Assembly (NCBI GenBank): GCA_943359425.1 | Contig: CALRHN010000008.1 | Coordinates: 2,485-17,485, forward strand | Direction of reading: 5' to 3' | DNA length: 15,001 nt | From: Candidatus Nomurabacteria bacterium | GTDB lineage: Bacteria; Patescibacteriota; Minisyncoccia; Phycocordibacterales; UBA9973 | Part shown: one piece after another, positions 13,695 to 15,001 of the stretch | Numbering within the stretch: position 1 is the stretch's first letter | Layout: each line of letters begins with the position of its first letter | The notes under the pieces: model-generated | The model's database searches: none | The model's input: only the letters and a program-made list of their open reading frames with translations | What the model was told of the DNA's origin: nothing | Translations under genes and position numbers: made by a program

Positions 13695-13729
13695 CTATAG
13701 ACTAAAGACTAAGCACTAGGAACTAATTC
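13695..13729 (-). repeat. Heptamer array, right arm, overlapping the pilM stop
   Basis: On the plus strand, five CTANNNN units run in 7-bp phase, the reverse complement of the TAGNNNN form of the left arm. Transcribed from pilM, the two arms could form a 14-pair perfect stem with a 49-base loop. The last unit overlaps the pilM stop codon. No T run follows the stem, so it is not a standard terminator. Confidence 0.85.
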
Positions 13730-14879
13730 ATTGGAGTCCGCGAAGGGCGAGTCCTGCCGCGACGGAGAATTCGGGACCTGTTTTCGAGAGGAATTGCTCG
13801 ACAAAGCCGGGCGCTTCCGTTTTCACGAATGGATTGCCGAGAACGACTTCGGAGCGGAAGTTCTCTGCGGCTTGCTCTTTGAAACCTTTGAGGAGCGCTC
13901 CTCCGCCGGTGAGTATCACCTTGCTGATCGTCTTCTCGTATTTCTTCTCATAGTTGAGCACGATGCTGTTGGTCTCGGACAATATGAAATCCGTGGTGAG
14001 TTTGATTATCTCGCCGACATTCTTGTCGGCAGGATTACCGAAGAGTCCGAATTCGCGTTTGATCTCTTCCGCTTTCGCATACGGAACGTTGAGAGATTTG
14101 GAGAGCGTATTCGTGATGTCGTGCGCGCCGCGGTTGATGATGTGGAAGGACCGGACGACGCCGTATTCGACGATGGAGAGTTTCGTCTTCGATGCGCCGA
14201 GATCCATGATGAGCACAGTCGAGAGTTCGTGGCCGAGCGTCGAACGGACCGTACTAAAGACTTCGATCTCGAAGAACGACGAGGAGAGGCCGGTGTTCTT
14301 GATGATGTCGTTGTATTTCGCAATCGTGTCGTTGTGAATGGCGGCGATCAAGACTTCAGTTTTCGCTTCCACTGGTTTCGCGCCGTCGGCGGGAGTCTCT
14401 GGAGATTCATCGAGCGCGCCGCGTTTCGGAATGACCCAATAATCGAGCGAGACTTCGGAGATCGGCACGGGAATATATTTGCGCGCTTCGGTCGGAATGA
14501 CGGCGCTCACTTGTTTCTCGTCGATGGCCGCAGGCAAGTCTATAAGAAAGAGCAGGCTCGAAGCAGACGGGATAGAAAGTGCGGCCGACATTGTCGTGAC
14601 ACCGGATTCTTTGATGAGATCCTTGATGGCAGCGGAGAGCTTGTCGACGGCAAGATTGGTCACGGCGCCGACGTCGGTGCCGCCGTACGAGCCGAGGGCG
14701 AGGGCGCCGTATGTCTCAAGAATGGCCTTGCCGCCCTTCTTCTTCAGCTGAACAACCTTGATCGATGAGGTACCGATATCTACGCCGATAATGCTCGTTC
14801 CGGGGCCTTTGCTGGCCGACGAGGACGAGTGGAGCATGCCTGTTGCGGCGTCTATTATTTTTCTAAACGGATTGTCCAT
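13728..14879 (-). CDS. pilM: Type IV pilus assembly protein PilM (actin-like)
   Basis: This cytoplasmic actin/FtsA-like ATP-binding protein docks onto the PilN tail. It has 383 residues, normal or slightly long. Phosphate-1 motif is GVDIGTSSIK (32-41), PTEARKYIPVP (129-139) is a PilM hallmark, phosphate-2 is MDLGASKTKL (225-234), and the adenosine motif is ILTGGGALLKGF (322-333). An acidic, proline-rich insertion (about 153-176) lies in the middle. An N-terminal extension with a serine run (18-23) precedes the core. It is the first gene of the pilus region, transcribed away from comF, with a -10 element close to the ATG at 14879. A gap of about 170 bases separates it from pilN, which is unusual for this normally tight gene pair. 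Confidence 0.95.
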   Translation of the reverse strand: MDNPFRKIIDAATGMLHSSSSASKGPGTSIIGVDIGTSSIKVVQLKKKGGKAILETYGALALGSYGGTDVGAVTNLAVDKLSAAIKDLIKESGVTTMSAALSIPSASSLLFLIDLPAAIDEKQVSAVIPTEARKYIPVPISEVSLDYWVIPKRGALDESPETPADGAKPVEAKTEVLIAAIHNDTIAKYNDIIKNTGLSSSFFEIEVFSTVRSTLGHELSTVLIMDLGASKTKLSIVEYGVVRSFHIINRGAHDITNTLSKSLNVPYAKAEEIKREFGLFGNPADKNVGEIIKLTTDFILSETNSIVLNYEKKYEKTISKVILTGGGALLKGFKEQAAENFRSEVVLGNPFVKTEAPGFVEQFLSKTGPEFSVAAGLALRGLQ

Positions 14880-14897
14880 GGCGATAAAAGTGATTCC

Positions 14898-14903
14898 AGT
14901 ATA
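14898..14903 (-). promoter_or_regulatory. Extended -10 promoter of pilM
   Basis: The minus strand reads TGGTATACT in the 38-bp gap between pilM and comF, 19 bases before the pilM ATG, for a leader near 12 bases. The same palindromic GTATAC stretch read on the plus strand lies 13 bases before the comF ATG and might serve that gene as well. Confidence 0.5.
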
Positions 14904-14917
14904 CCATATTTAGCGTA

Positions 14918-15001
14918 ATGGAAAGAAAGCACTTCGCCCAAATCCGTGAGTATGTCCTCGACATCCTCTTCCCCGCTCGTTGTATCGCCTGCGGGAAAAG
15001 C
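14918..15001 (+). CDS. ComF-family protein, N-terminus only (truncated by window end)
   Basis: Only the first 28 codons are in the window. They read ERKHFAQIREYVLDILFPA followed by RCIACGKS. The pattern of a short amphipathic start, LFPARC and CxxC is characteristic of ComF/ComFC proteins, whose N-terminal zinc-finger-like pair precedes a phosphoribosyltransferase domain. In competent bacteria ComF acts in the cytoplasm in DNA uptake. The gene is divergent from pilM. No Shine-Dalgarno is present before the ATG. The rest of the protein cannot be seen, so the call rests on a short but distinctive motif. Confidence 0.7.
   Translation, partial: MERKHFAQIREYVLDILFPARCIACGKS

Noticed and set aside
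13632..13729. CRISPR-like array
   Set aside because: The units are 7 bp with no spacers of constant length, and no cas gene is present.
13731..14768. A 345-codon plus-strand frame opposite pilM
   Set aside because: It is the antisense shadow of a well-supported actin-like gene and has no recognisable domain or start signals.
1..15001. tRNA, rRNA, insertion sequence or integration site
   Set aside because: I saw no cloverleaf, no rRNA-like stretch, and no transposase or integrase; the window is almost fully filled by the pilus genes and ligA.

Overview
The window reads as one chromosomal type IV pilus (T4P) locus from a bacterium of the Candidate Phyla Radiation (Patescibacteria, most likely the Parcubacteria/Paceibacteria branch). 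This placement is inferred from several traits. A full pilus motor and inner-membrane platform is present, but there is no pilQ secretin, as expected for a cell without an outer membrane. The pilins carry the GKW...CVDYSG signature, and PilN has an FIPKKPL cytoplasmic tail in place of the proteobacterial NLLP type. Shine-Dalgarno sites are almost absent. Base composition looks near 50% GC. TGA is used as a normal stop (pilN, pilO, pilM). All genes but one lie on the minus strand, and every CDS but one is complete.

Layout, in the direction of minus-strand transcription (right to left). At the right edge a truncated comF-type competence gene (+, 14918 to end) diverges from pilM across a 38-bp gap. 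pilM (14879-13728) is followed by a 165-bp gap holding an inverted heptamer repeat and a promoter. Next comes the tight run pilN, pilO, a PilP-position protein with a fibronectin-like domain, and pilB (13559-9942). A second unit is a CheY-like receiver, pilT and pilC (9903-7209). Then come three tandem class III-like pilin paralogues (7055-5324), each with its own extended -10 promoter; terminators follow the first two. After the third pilin come prepilin peptidase pilD and four minor-pilin genes (FimT/GspH-, PilW/GspJ-, PilV- and PilX/GspK-like; 5303-2083). The NAD-dependent DNA ligase ligA (2020-8) closes the window.

How the parts work together: PilD trims prepilins. PilM-PilN-PilO and the FN3-like protein form the alignment platform around PilC. 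PilB extends and PilT retracts the fibre. The receiver probably signals to the motor. The minor pilins probably prime the fibre or form its tip. With comF next door, DNA uptake or adhesion to host cells are plausible roles.

The most unusual signal is a 7-bp periodicity that recurs at six places. It lies directly after the start codons of three consecutive minor-pilin genes (consensus ATGAAR followed by CACNAAN units), directly before the pilC start, and in two opposed arms between pilM and pilN. Because 7 is not a multiple of 3, the coding copies could act as phase-variation switches in the prepilin leader. Also notable are a duplicated terminator-plus-promoter cassette between the pilins, a 74-bp identical block shared by two pilin genes, and a structured leader on the first pilin.
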